Shown one piece after another: positions 16,928 through 25,673 of a DNA stretch of 64,000 nt (the stretch's first letter is position 1; each line of letters begins with the position of its first letter). The stretch covers positions 1 to 64,000 of the forward strand of contig CAWDOR010000040.1 of NCBI GenBank assembly GCA_963804045.1, read 5' to 3'. This DNA comes from Rhodoblastus sp963804045 (GTDB taxonomy: Bacteria; Pseudomonadota; Alphaproteobacteria; Rhizobiales; Beijerinckiaceae). The position numbers and the translations under genes are program-made. The notes below the pieces were generated by a model that saw only the letters and a program-made list of their open reading frames with translations, did not search any database and was not told where the DNA came from.

Positions 16928-18325
16928 CTAGGGCGATGTCGTCTCGATGGCCGCCGCCGCCACATCCTGCCCCATGGTCTCGAGATTTGTGGCGCGGGTT
17001 TCCTTGCTCATGACAAGAGCGATCAACGTAAAGGCTCCGAGCCCCGCGAGATAGAGCCCCACCGATCCCGGGCCATGGGTCGAGGCCAGCCAGGCCGCCG
17101 CGAAGGGCGTCAGCGCCGCGCCGAGGATCGAGGCGGCGTTATAGGCTATCCCTGAGCCGGTGTAGCGGGTGTTGGTGGGAAAGAGCTCGGGCAGCAAGGC
17201 CGACATCGGGCCGAAGGTGAGGCCCATCAGGCTCATGCCCAGGCACAGGAACAGCAGCATGATCGAGAGATTCGCATGGTCGCCCGAGCCCATCGTCGCC
17301 GGCGACAGGAACCAGCCAAAGCTCAGGCCGAACAGAACGATGGCGCCGGTCACGGCGGTGAGAAGGCGCCGGCGTCCCAGGCGGTCGGCGAGAAAGCCGG
17401 AAACTGGGATGAAGCCGGCGAACAGCGCCACGGCGACCAGCTGGAGATGAAGAAAGGCGCGATAGTCTATGCCAAGCAGGCCCAGTTCGACCTTGCCTAT
17501 GGCGTAGGAGAGAATCCAGGTGGTCATCAGATAGAACAGGCCATAGGTGGCGACCATCGTCAAAGTCCCCAGGACAAGCTCGCGCGGATTGTTGCGCAGC
17601 ACTTCGCGGAAAGGCGATTTCAGCTTTTCCCCGCGCTCCACGGCGCGGACGAAAACCGGGGTTTCCTGCAATTTGACCCGGACATAGAGCCCGACCAGCA
17701 CCATGACGATGGACAGCAGGAAGGGGATGCGCCAGCCCCAGACCAGAAAGCTGTCGTCGAGCCGCGCCGCGCCCGAACGAAAGCCGAAAAACGTCGTCAG
17801 CGCCAGGAAAAACCCATTGGCCAGGATGAAGCCGAAGGGCGCCCCGAGTTGCGGCCACATCGCGGCTTGCGCCCGCTTGCCCGGCGCCGCTGTCTCCGCG
17901 GCGAGCAGGGCCGCGCCCGACCATTCGCCGCCCAGCCCCAAGCCCTGGCAAAAGCGCAGGATCGTCAGCAGCGCCGGGGCCAGCAGGCCTACAGCGCTAT
18001 AGGGCGGCAGCAGGCCCACGGCGAAAGTGGCGAGCCCCATCAGCAACAGCGAGCCGATCAGCGTGGCTTTGCGCCCCGCCCTGTCGCCGAAATGGCCGAA
18101 CAGGATCGATCCGATGGGCCGCGCGACAAAGGCGACGCCGAACGTGGCCATGGATGAGAGCAGCGCGGCGGCGCCCTCCCCCTTGGGGAAAAACAACAGC
18201 GGAAAGACCGACACGGCGGCGGTCGCATACATGTAGAAATCGAAGAATTCGATCGTCGTTCCGATGACGCTGGCGACGATAATGCGCCGCCGCTCCCTGC
18301 GGCCAACCCCTTCGGCGCCACTCAT
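16928..18325 (-). CDS. MFS transporter, metabolite:H+ symporter family
   Basis: 465 residues from the ATG at 18325, which has GGGAGA upstream. It shows 12 hydrophobic segments, an N-terminal IIVASVIGTTIEFFDFYMYATA (first helix of MHS-type symporters), the loop motif FGHFGDRAGRKATL between TM2 and TM3, RFCQGLGLGGEWSGA in TM4, and ADRLGRRRLL in the central loop. This family (ProP/KgtP-like) takes up organic acids or osmolytes with protons. The substrate cannot be told from sequence. It is divergent from sseA. Confidence 0.88.
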   Translation of the reverse strand: MSGAEGVGRRERRRIIVASVIGTTIEFFDFYMYATAAVSVFPLLFFPKGEGAAALLSSMATFGVAFVARPIGSILFGHFGDRAGRKATLIGSLLLMGLATFAVGLLPPYSAVGLLAPALLTILRFCQGLGLGGEWSGAALLAAETAAPGKRAQAAMWPQLGAPFGFILANGFFLALTTFFGFRSGAARLDDSFLVWGWRIPFLLSIVMVLVGLYVRVKLQETPVFVRAVERGEKLKSPFREVLRNNPRELVLGTLTMVATYGLFYLMTTWILSYAIGKVELGLLGIDYRAFLHLQLVAVALFAGFIPVSGFLADRLGRRRLLTAVTGAIVLFGLSFGWFLSPATMGSGDHANLSIMLLFLCLGMSLMGLTFGPMSALLPELFPTNTRYTGSGIAYNAASILGAALTPFAAAWLASTHGPGSVGLYLAGLGAFTLIALVMSKETRATNLETMGQDVAAAAIETTSP

Positions 18326-18514
18326 GCTCGCTCTCCCAACCGGGTACGGATGTTTTTCACCCCCCGTTCCTCGGACCATCGCGCAGCGCCCGTCAAGTCC
18401 GGAACAGCGTTCGTTTCACTTTTCGCCGGCGCGTCAAATTCTGTGGGCGCCCCCTTCTGATGACTTCAACCCTTGCGGCAAAACATCTAGTTTGGGCGCC
18501 GAAGGGAGACGCGC

Positions 18515-19369
18515 ATGACGGGCTTGAATGAAAATTATCTGGTCGCCACCGATTGGCTTGAAAAACATCTGGGTTCGCCCGGCCTGGCGATCATCGACGC
18601 CTCCTGGCATCTGCCGACCGCCAAGCGCAGCGGCGCCGCGGAGTTTTCGCAAGTCCATATTCCCGGCGCCGTGCATTTCGACATTGACGCCATCGCCGAC
18701 ACGCGCAGCGGCCTGCCCCACATGCTGCCCGACGCCGTGGCCTTTTCCAGCGCCATGCGCAAACTGGGCGTCGGCGACGGCATGAAGATCGTCGTCTATG
18801 ACTCGCTCGGCCTGTTCTCGGCGCCGCGCGTCTGGTGGACCTTTCGCGTCTTCGGCGTGCGCGACGTGGTCATTCTCGACGGCGGCCTGCCGAAATGGCT
18901 TAGCGAGAACCGCCCCGTCGAGGAAGGCCCCGTGGTCAAGCAGTCGCGCCATTTCACTGCCCGGCTCGACCATTCGCTGGTCGCTTCGCTCGACGACATG
19001 AGCGCGATCTTGCGCGCCAAGGATGCGCAAATCGTCGACGCCCGCTCGGCGCCGCGATTCCAGGGCGACGAGCTGGAGCCCCGCCCCGGCCTGCGCTCCG
19101 GCCATATGCCCGGCGCCCGCAATCTGCCCTGGGGCGAATTGATCGCGCAGGGGCGGCTGCGGCCGGCGCCCGAGCTGGAGGCGGCTTTCGCCAGGGCCGG
19201 CTTCGATCCGGCGAAGAAAACCGTGACCACCTGCGGCTCCGGGGTGTCCGCCGCGATTGTCTCCTTCGCCCTGGCCAACGCCGGCCATGACATCGCCCCG
19301 GTCTATGACGGCTCCTGGTCGGAATGGGGCCAGAGTTCGGATCGTCCGGTGGCGATCGGCCCAGCCTGA
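18515..19369 (+). CDS. sseA: 3-mercaptopyruvate sulfurtransferase
   Basis: 284 residues, two rhodanese domains. The N-terminal domain (about 8-130) is inactive-type. The C-terminal domain carries the catalytic Cys240 in TTCGSGVSAA, and the CG-S-GV-S/T-A loop marks 3-mercaptopyruvate sulfurtransferase rather than thiosulfate sulfurtransferase. It transfers sulfur from 3-mercaptopyruvate to thiols or cyanide. The ATG follows GAAGGGAGACGCGC. A 9-bp GC-rich stem at 19393-19415 probably ends its transcript. Confidence 0.93.
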   Translation: MTGLNENYLVATDWLEKHLGSPGLAIIDASWHLPTAKRSGAAEFSQVHIPGAVHFDIDAIADTRSGLPHMLPDAVAFSSAMRKLGVGDGMKIVVYDSLGLFSAPRVWWTFRVFGVRDVVILDGGLPKWLSENRPVEEGPVVKQSRHFTARLDHSLVASLDDMSAILRAKDAQIVDARSAPRFQGDELEPRPGLRSGHMPGARNLPWGELIAQGRLRPAPELEAAFARAGFDPAKKTVTTCGSGVSAAIVSFALANAGHDIAPVYDGSWSEWGQSSDRPVAIGPA

Positions 19370-19392
19370 ACAAGGCGCGTCAACAGAAGGGA

Positions 19393-19415
19393 GAATGCGG
19401 CCAAGCGCCGCATTC
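19393..19415 (+). terminator. Hairpin after sseA
   Basis: GAATGCGGC, a 5-nt loop and GCCGCATTC form a perfect 9-bp stem 23 bases after the sseA stop. There is no T tract, so termination strength is uncertain. Confidence 0.5.
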
Positions 19416-19600
19416 CCTGGATTCTCGCGGAAAATTTCGCGATTTTCGCTGAAATTTCCGGCAAATTCGCGCGGAACCGCCGCGTTTGGCGAAAAATTCG
19501 CGGCGCTCCGACTGGCAAGGCGCGGCGCGCGGTGCTATGACGCAGAGGTTGCGCGCGGACTTAAAAAGACGCCGCGCCTGACAGGGAGACTCCCAACGGA

Positions 19601-19939
19601 ATGAAAAAAGTCGAAGCGATCATCAAACCCTTCAAGCTCGATGAGGTGAAGGAGGCGCTCCAGGAAGCCGGCCTGCACGGCATCACGGTCACCGAGACCA
19701 AGGGATTTGGCCGCCAGAAAGGCCACACCGAGCTTTATCGCGGCGCCGAATATGTGGTCGATTTTCTGCCCAAGGTGAAAATCGAACTGGTGCTGCCCGA
19801 CGAATCCGTCGAGCGCGCCATCGAGGCGATCCGCAAATCCGCGCAGACCGGCCGCATTGGCGACGGCAAGATCTTCATTTCCAACATTGAAGGCGCGATC
19901 CGCATCCGAACCGGCGAGACCGGAACGGACGCCGTCTGA
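19601..19939 (+). CDS. glnB: Nitrogen regulatory protein P-II
   Basis: 112 residues. P-II senses 2-oxoglutarate and ATP/ADP and signals nitrogen status to glutamine synthetase adenylylation and NtrB. The uridylylation site Tyr51 sits on the T-loop (ELYRGAEYVVDF). The start MKKVEAIIKPFKLDEVKEAL and the B/C-loop segment TGRIGDGKIFI are standard. It lies 45 bp before glnA, the classical arrangement that favours glnB over glnK. The ATG follows AGGGAGACTCCCAACGGA. Confidence 0.96.
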   Translation: MKKVEAIIKPFKLDEVKEALQEAGLHGITVTETKGFGRQKGHTELYRGAEYVVDFLPKVKIELVLPDESVERAIEAIRKSAQTGRIGDGKIFISNIEGAIRIRTGETGTDAV

Positions 19940-19984
19940 CCCCCTTCCCCAGTTCACGTCATCCCCACACCAAGAGGCGATAAA

Positions 19985-21394
19985 ATGACGACGGCCAAGG
20001 ACGTATTGAAGAAAATCAAGGACGAAGACATCAAGTATGTCGACCTGCGCTTCACCGATCCGAAGGGCAAGTGGCAGCACGTCACTTTCGACATTTCGAT
20101 GGTCGACGAGGAATTCTTCGCCGAAGGCCAGATGTTCGACGGTTCGTCGATCTCCGGCTGGAAGGCCATCAACGAATCCGACATGAAGCTGATGCCGGAC
20201 CCGGCCACCGCTTTCGTCGATCCCTTCTTCGCCGCCTCGACCCTGTCGATCACCTGCGACGTGCTCGAGCCGATGACCGGCGAGCCCTATAATCGCGATC
20301 CCCGCTCCATCGCCAAGAAAGCCGAGGCCTTTTTGAAGTCCTCAGGCATCGGCGACACCGCCTATTTCGGCCCGGAAGCCGAATTCTTCATCTTCGACGA
20401 CGTCCGCTTCAAAGCCGACCCCTACAACACCGGCTATGTCGTCGATCAGGTGGAATTGCCGACCAATTCCGACACGCCCTATGAAGGCGGCAATCTCGGC
20501 CATCGCGTCCGCACCAAGGGCGGCTATTTCCCGGTGCCCCCGGTCGATTCCTGCCAGGACATCCGCGGCGAAATGCTGGCGGCGATGGCGGCCATGGGCT
20601 GCAAGGTGGAAAAGCACCATCACGAAGTCGCCTCGGCTCAGCACGAACTCGGTCTGAAGTTCGGCACGCTGACCACCATGGCCGACCATATGCAGATCTA
20701 TAAATACGCCATCCACCAGGTCGCCAATTCCTACGGCAAGACCGCGACCTTCATGCCCAAGCCGATCTATGGCGACAATGGCTCGGGCATGCATGTCCAC
20801 CAGTCCATCTGGAAGGCCGGCAAGCCGGTGATGGCCGGCGACAAATACGCCGACCTCAGCCAGGAATGCCTGTATTACATTGGCGGCATCATTCGCCACG
20901 CCAAGGCGCTGAACGCCTTCACCAATCCGTCGACCAATTCCTACAAGCGCCTGGTGCCCGGCTTCGAAGCGCCGGTGCTGCTGGCCTATTCGGCCCGCAA
21001 CCGTTCGGCCTCCTGCCGCATTCCGTGGACCAACAATCCCAAGGCCAAGCGCGTCGAGGTTCGTTTCCCCGATCCGACCGCCAACCCCTATCTGGCCTTC
21101 GCCGCCATGCTGATGGCCGGTCTCGACGGCATCGTCAACAAGATCGATCCCGGCGCGGCCATGGACAAGGATCTCTACGATCTGCCGCCGCGCGAGTTGA
21201 AGAAGATTCCAACCGTCTGCGGTTCGCTCCGCCAGGCGCTGGAAAGCCTCGACAAGGACCGCAACTTCCTCAAGGCCGGCGACGTGTTCAACGACGACTT
21301 CATCGATAGCTATATCGAGCTGAAGATGCAGGACGTCTATCGCACCGACATGACCCCGCACCCGGTCGAATATGACATGTATTATTCGGTCTGA
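19985..21394 (+). CDS. glnA: Glutamine synthetase, type I
   Basis: 469 residues, the usual GSI length. It makes glutamine from glutamate, ammonium and ATP as a dodecamer. It shows MFDGSSISGW, metal ligands in FGPEAEFFIFDDV, the NGSGMHVHQS loop, the GG-region HAKALNAFTNPSTNSYKRLVPG, and Tyr of the adenylylation segment DLYDLPPRELK near residue 397, so it is probably controlled by GlnE. Co-transcribed with glnB. A clear intrinsic terminator follows. Confidence 0.98.
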   Translation: MTTAKDVLKKIKDEDIKYVDLRFTDPKGKWQHVTFDISMVDEEFFAEGQMFDGSSISGWKAINESDMKLMPDPATAFVDPFFAASTLSITCDVLEPMTGEPYNRDPRSIAKKAEAFLKSSGIGDTAYFGPEAEFFIFDDVRFKADPYNTGYVVDQVELPTNSDTPYEGGNLGHRVRTKGGYFPVPPVDSCQDIRGEMLAAMAAMGCKVEKHHHEVASAQHELGLKFGTLTTMADHMQIYKYAIHQVANSYGKTATFMPKPIYGDNGSGMHVHQSIWKAGKPVMAGDKYADLSQECLYYIGGIIRHAKALNAFTNPSTNSYKRLVPGFEAPVLLAYSARNRSASCRIPWTNNPKAKRVEVRFPDPTANPYLAFAAMLMAGLDGIVNKIDPGAAMDKDLYDLPPRELKKIPTVCGSLRQALESLDKDRNFLKAGDVFNDDFIDSYIELKMQDVYRTDMTPHPVEYDMYYSV

Positions 21395-21416
21395 TTTTTT
21401 CGGATCGAAACGAACG

Positions 21417-21443
21417 AAGGGCGGCCGCGAGGCCGCCCTTTTT
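21417..21443 (+). terminator. Intrinsic terminator of glnB-glnA
   Basis: A 10-bp stem (AAGGGCGGCC / GGCCGCCCTT) with loop GCGA runs into a five-T tract, 23 bases after the glnA stop. Confidence 0.9.
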
Positions 21444-21509
21444 CGTTTTCGGCGGCAATGAAGTGGAAAGGCGTTGTTCTTTCCTGGGGACCATGCGTCC
21501 GACGGTCTC

Positions 21510-22109
21510 TCAGCCTCGGAACAATTTGTCCAGCGGGTAGCGGAAATAGATCATGATCGTGTCCGCGCCGGGATTGGGTCTATGGGCGATGAAGGACAAT
21601 TGCGAATTGGAAATATGGCTGAAGGCCAGGCTGAGCCGCGACTGGTCGGCGAATTCATAGGCGAATTCAACCTGGGTGCGAAATTCCAGCGGATAGTTCA
21701 ACCGCTTGCCGTCGCCGGGCATGAACAGGCCGGGGGTGAAGGCGGGGATGAAATGCAGCGGCCCGTAATTAATGTCGTAATTCACGCCGGCGTTGAGAAA
21801 AGTTCCGCCGGCGCCGGTGACCTCGACGCCGCCGACCGGATGCATCCGGCCATAAATTTCCGGCGTCGGCAAAATGTCATAGCCGCCGACATATTCGAAG
21901 CGCATGTCGCTCAATTCAAAATGCATGCGATTATAGTCGATGCGGAAAAAGCCGACGCGCGGGTCGAAGAAGGTCTCGTCGAACAGGCCGAGGCCCGCGC
22001 CGATCAGGCTGGGGTCTTTGCCGCCCAAAGTCCAGTCGCCGGCCAAAGCTGGAGGGCCGCATAAAGCGGCCAAGGCGCCGGCCGCAAGCAAGATGGAGCG
22101 TAAGCGCAT
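21510..22109 (-). CDS. PagL-like acyloxyacyl hydrolase / outer-membrane protein
   Basis: 199 residues with a signal peptide (about 1-23) and alternating beta-strand pattern of a small barrel. Near residue 165 it reads AFSHISNS..NPG, matching the catalytic His-x-Ser and the NPG turn of lipid A 3-O-deacylase (PagL). The catalytic Glu that normally follows NPG is replaced by Ala-Asp, so activity is uncertain. The final segment ending in FRYPLDKLFRG suits an outer-membrane C-terminal strand. Transcribed towards glnA. Confidence 0.7.
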   Translation of the reverse strand: MRLRSILLAAGALAALCGPPALAGDWTLGGKDPSLIGAGLGLFDETFFDPRVGFFRIDYNRMHFELSDMRFEYVGGYDILPTPEIYGRMHPVGGVEVTGAGGTFLNAGVNYDINYGPLHFIPAFTPGLFMPGDGKRLNYPLEFRTQVEFAYEFADQSRLSLAFSHISNSQLSFIAHRPNPGADTIMIYFRYPLDKLFRG

Positions 22110-22309
22110 CAGCCCGTCCGTTCCCCTGTCGGGCGCATCGGCGCCCCGACCCGAACCGTTCCCTGTTTTCAGTAAAGAACACGGCCAGACGACCGCGATC
22201 GAAGCAAAACATACCGACTAAAAGCTATGCGATTGAAACCTTTAGATGAGCGCGGGGCAGCGCCAATGACCTTTTGGCCATAGCGCCGGAAATTCTGACA
22301 CAAAGGGGG

Positions 22310-22335
22310 CCGCGCCGGTAAAGCAACCGGCGCGG
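22310..22335 (-). terminator. Strong hairpin after the small secreted protein gene
   Basis: A perfect 10-bp stem (CCGCGCCGGT / ACCGGCGCGG) with a 6-nt loop lies 10 bases after the minus-strand stop at 22345. The following minus-strand sequence is CCCCCTTTGTG, a weak T tract. Confidence 0.6.
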
Positions 22336-22344
22336 CGGAGAGGC

Positions 22345-22587
22345 TTACTGAGCGGCGCCGCCCTGCTGCATTTGTTGCTGCTGCTGCAACTTCTTCTGCT
22401 TGTAATAATGCCGGGCGGCGATGCAGCCGCCGATCGCGCCGGCAACGGCGTGATGTCCGGCGTAATGACCGGCGACGCCGCCGGCGATGGCGCCGCGGAT
22501 GCAGCCCTTGGCCTGCGCCTGCGAGGCGAAGCCGAAGCTGGAGGCGGCGAGCGAAGCGGCGAGCGCGGCGGCGAAAATCCTGTTCAT
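22345..22587 (-). CDS. Small secreted Gly/Ala/Gln-rich protein
   Basis: 80 residues from the ATG at 22587, with GAGGA upstream. A signal peptide (about 1-27, ending AQA) is followed by a glycine-zipper-like stretch (GAIAGGVAGHYAGHHAVAGAIGGCIAA), which may associate with membranes, and a KKLQ6M-type Gln-rich tail. Two Cys flank the zipper. Function unknown. Confidence 0.65.
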   Translation of the reverse strand: MNRIFAAALAASLAASSFGFASQAQAKGCIRGAIAGGVAGHYAGHHAVAGAIGGCIAARHYYKQKKLQQQQQMQQGGAAQ

Positions 22588-22682
22588 GCAAATCCTCGAG
22601 TTTTGGAGCGCGATTTTTTTGCGCGGCTTCAATATAAGGCTTTTTGCGAAAATTTCGCGGCGTCGAAGCCGAATTTTCGCCT

Positions 22683-23918
22683 TCAGGCCGGTAAATCTTT
22701 CGGCGCGTGGCGGCGCGCCAGGGCCACGGTGGTCAGCAGGCTCAAGGACAGCAGCGCCGCCGAAAGCCCATAGGACAGGCCGGGACTATGGCCGGTGGAA
22801 ATTTCATAGGCGAGAATCTGGGTGAAGGCGATGGGCCCGATCATGCCGGAGACGCCGCGCAGCGAGGACACCGCGCCTTGCAGCGCCCCCTGCTCCGAGG
22901 CGCCGGCCATCCGGGTCGCCAAGGCCTGCAAGGCCGGGCCGGTCAGGCCCCAGAGCGCGATCAGCGGAATGAAGGCGAGAAAGGCGCCGCCGACCGGCGC
23001 GGTGGCGAAGCCGATAAAACCGGCGACGCCGAAGGCCAGGCCCGCCAAGGCGGTCGGCAATTCGCCGAATCTCTTCACGGCCTGGCGCACCAGCCCGCCG
23101 GCGACAATGGTTTGCGCTATGCCCACGGTCGCCAGCGCCAGGCCGGTCTGGCTGGCATCCCAATGGTAGCGGTAATCCGTGTAAATGACGAACAGGCTCG
23201 GCAGCGATTCATGCGCCAGATAGGACAGAAAAATCGCCGCCGCCGACAGCGCCAGCGCCGGCTCGCGGCCCAGGAATTTTAGCGCGCCAATGACATGAGC
23301 GCTGCGCCAGACGAATTTTGGCGCGCGGTTTTCCGGCGCTAGCGATTCCGGCAGGATGAAAAAGCCATAAAGGGCGTTGAGCAAACTGAACGCCGCCGCG
23401 CCCCAAAAAGGCAGGCGCAAGTCGATCTGGCCGAGCCAGCCGCCGATCGCCGGGCCGAGCACGAAGCCTAGGCCGAAGGCCGCGCCGAGCAGGCCGAAAC
23501 GCGCCGCGCGCTTTTCCGGGGGGGTGATGTCGGCGATATAGGCTTGCGCCGTGGAAAAACTCGCCGCCGCCGCGCCCGAGGCCAGCCGACCCACGAACAG
23601 CCAGGTCAGGCTCGGGGCCAGCGCCATCACCACATAGTCCAGGCCAAGGCCGAGATTGGAGAGCAGCACCACCGGGCGGCGGCCGAAACGGTCGGAGAGC
23701 GCGCCGAGCACGGGCTGAAAGATGAATTGCATCATCGCCCAGGCGATGCCGAAATAGCCGACCCAGCGCGATCCCGCGCTGAAGTCGCCGCCCTTGAAGG
23801 AGACGATCAGCTTCGGCAGCACTGGCACGATCACCCCCAGCGCCAGCACATCGAGCGCCACGGTGATGAAGATGAACAGGAAGGCCGCCTTGCCCGGCTT
23901 GTAGTTCTGGAACGCCAT
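22683..23918 (-). CDS. MFS drug-efflux-type transporter (TetA/TCR family)
   Basis: 411 residues from the ATG at 23918, preceded by AGAAGGATCT. Twelve hydrophobic helices. TM1 reads ALGVIVPVLPKLI and the TM2-TM3 loop GALSDRFGRRPVVLLSNLGL, both hallmarks of the tetracycline-resistance/TCR subfamily. Motif C-like GLGFVLGPAIGGWLG in TM5 indicates an antiporter. The substrate is unknown; TetA-like MFS pumps in this group often carry no tetracycline activity. The gene starts about 100 bp after the alginate-export gene's real stop. Confidence 0.85.
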   Translation of the reverse strand: MAFQNYKPGKAAFLFIFITVALDVLALGVIVPVLPKLIVSFKGGDFSAGSRWVGYFGIAWAMMQFIFQPVLGALSDRFGRRPVVLLSNLGLGLDYVVMALAPSLTWLFVGRLASGAAAASFSTAQAYIADITPPEKRAARFGLLGAAFGLGFVLGPAIGGWLGQIDLRLPFWGAAAFSLLNALYGFFILPESLAPENRAPKFVWRSAHVIGALKFLGREPALALSAAAIFLSYLAHESLPSLFVIYTDYRYHWDASQTGLALATVGIAQTIVAGGLVRQAVKRFGELPTALAGLAFGVAGFIGFATAPVGGAFLAFIPLIALWGLTGPALQALATRMAGASEQGALQGAVSSLRGVSGMIGPIAFTQILAYEISTGHSPGLSYGLSAALLSLSLLTTVALARRHAPKDLPA

Positions 23919-24015
23919 AGATCCTTCTCGCGCCGCATGGATGTCATGCAAGCAAGCCCTGTACCGCGTCTTGCCGGCAGCGGCAACGATCTTCGCCGCC
24001 GGCTCCCGATCCCGA

Positions 24016-25429
24016 CTAGAATTTCAGCTTGGCGAACAGCACGCCAAACGTCATGTCCTTGCCGCCGGCGTTGGTGATCGCCGATCCCGACTGGAACTGG
24101 GCGAGAATGGCGCCGAAGTTGCAGGAATTGATTCACCTGCCAGCGCACGTCGAGCGAATATTCCGAGCCGACGCGGTCGCCGCCGACCTTGTTGGTGTTG
24201 GTCAGCATGACGAAGCCCGAGCCATAGAGCCCGTCGCTGGTCGAGGACCGCCACAGCATGTCGTAGCCGAGCACGACATTGACATGCTCGACCGGCGTGA
24301 AGCTGAACAGCGGCCTTATGTCGCGGACGTTGGAGGGCACGAGGATCGAGGTTTCCGCGAAATAGGGCAGACGCGGAAACATGGCGTTGAATGTGCCGAT
24401 GGTGGATTTGTTATGGGCGTTGTCGCCCGAGGCGTCATTGGCGGAAAAGCCGAGGCGCGGCTTCCAGCTTACGTCCTCGAATGTATAGCCGGCGACGGCG
24501 GCGAGCAGATAGGCCTGGACATTATAGCTCTGGAAATTGCCGGTCTGCCAGGAGCCCTCGACGTTCCAGTCGAAGCCCTTGTCCTTGCCGAACAGCCGCG
24601 CGCCATAAGTCGCGACTTTTTCGGAGCCGGTGACGCCGCGCATCTTGATGCTGTTGTTTTCGTACTCCAGCACATAGAGATCGGTCTTGAGCGGGCCGAC
24701 CAGCGGCGTGGTGACATAGACGCCGCCCAGGCGCTGGTTGCGATTGGTGGAATCATTCAATGCATATTCGGTGTTGACGGTGGGCTGCACCGCCAGCACA
24801 TCCACGGTCGCCTCGCCAATATGATCGGTGACGCGCAAGCCGTCGAAATCGCGGCGGATATTGGGCCCCTCGCGCGCGGCGATCAGGCGCTGATAGCCGA
24901 AATCCAGCTCCTCGCGGCCAAAGCGGATCGACGGCAGGTCGCCAAACGGCGAATTGGGCAGCCGCGCCTCGACGAAACGCTGAAAAAGATCCCAGCGATT
25001 GACATCGGTCGAGGAGGTCGCGCCGCGATGGCCGAAAATCCGGTCGTCGCCGAGTTGGGCGAAGGCGCGGAAATAATCGCTGAGATGCAGATCGGCGTTG
25101 AAATTGACCCGCTCCAGCAGATAGCCGCTGGCCGCCTGGACTTTGCCCAGACCGTAATTGATGTGCTGATAAGTCTCCCAGCGCTCGCGAATCTCCCCGC
25201 CAAGGCTGAGATAGGAGGGGCCAAAGGCGCTGGAGCCGAGCGGAATATATTTGAACCGCTCCCAGAGATTCGGATCGGCCTTATTGGCGAGATAGGAAAA
25301 ATCATCCTCATAGCGGATGAAATGGAAGGGCGGATCCGACTGCTGCGGGCTTTCCGCGCGCGCCGCGCCGCTCAGGGAACAAGCCGCGAAAATCACGCCC
25401 GACGCGCCGCGCCAAAATCCCCGTTTCAT
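24016..25429 (-). CDS. Alginate-export-family outer-membrane protein (frameshifted)
   Basis: About 470 residues, with a signal peptide (1-25, cut after ARA). The body is a long beta-strand series starting FHFIRYEDDFSYLANK and including LSLGGEIRERWETYQH, VRFGREELDFGYQRLI and similar, as in AlgE/alginate_exp barrel proteins that let polysaccharides or other solutes cross the outer membrane. As sequenced, the frame changes after VNQFLQL (TTCG at 24114-24117). Removing one base there restores GAILAQFQSG, the strand KDMTFGVLFAKLKF and a TAG at 24016, a proper barrel end. Otherwise the frame reads into nonsense until 23831. Confidence 0.78.
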
Positions 25430-25673
25430 GCTTTCCCCCGTCCGCGCTGGTTTTTGACGCGCGGTTGCTTCCTGTCCAACGGCGCCGTTAAGCGCCTCGC
25501 CTGTTCTGGGGTAACGGACTTCTTCTGTCGATCAAGATTTTTGTAAGAAGTTCGCCGATGCCTCCCCAAACCCACCGCAAAATTCACAAGGGGACATTCC
25601 GTTTTCGTTCTGTTCACTTTCGCCGCCGCTTTTGCTAGGAGTTTGGATCAGGCAAAACGAATCGAATCCGAAA

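Noticed and set aside
19513..19528. Possible sigma54 promoter before glnB (TGGCAAGGCGCGGCGC)
   Set aside because: The GG and GC elements are not separated by the required ten bases and the -12 part lacks the TTGC pattern.
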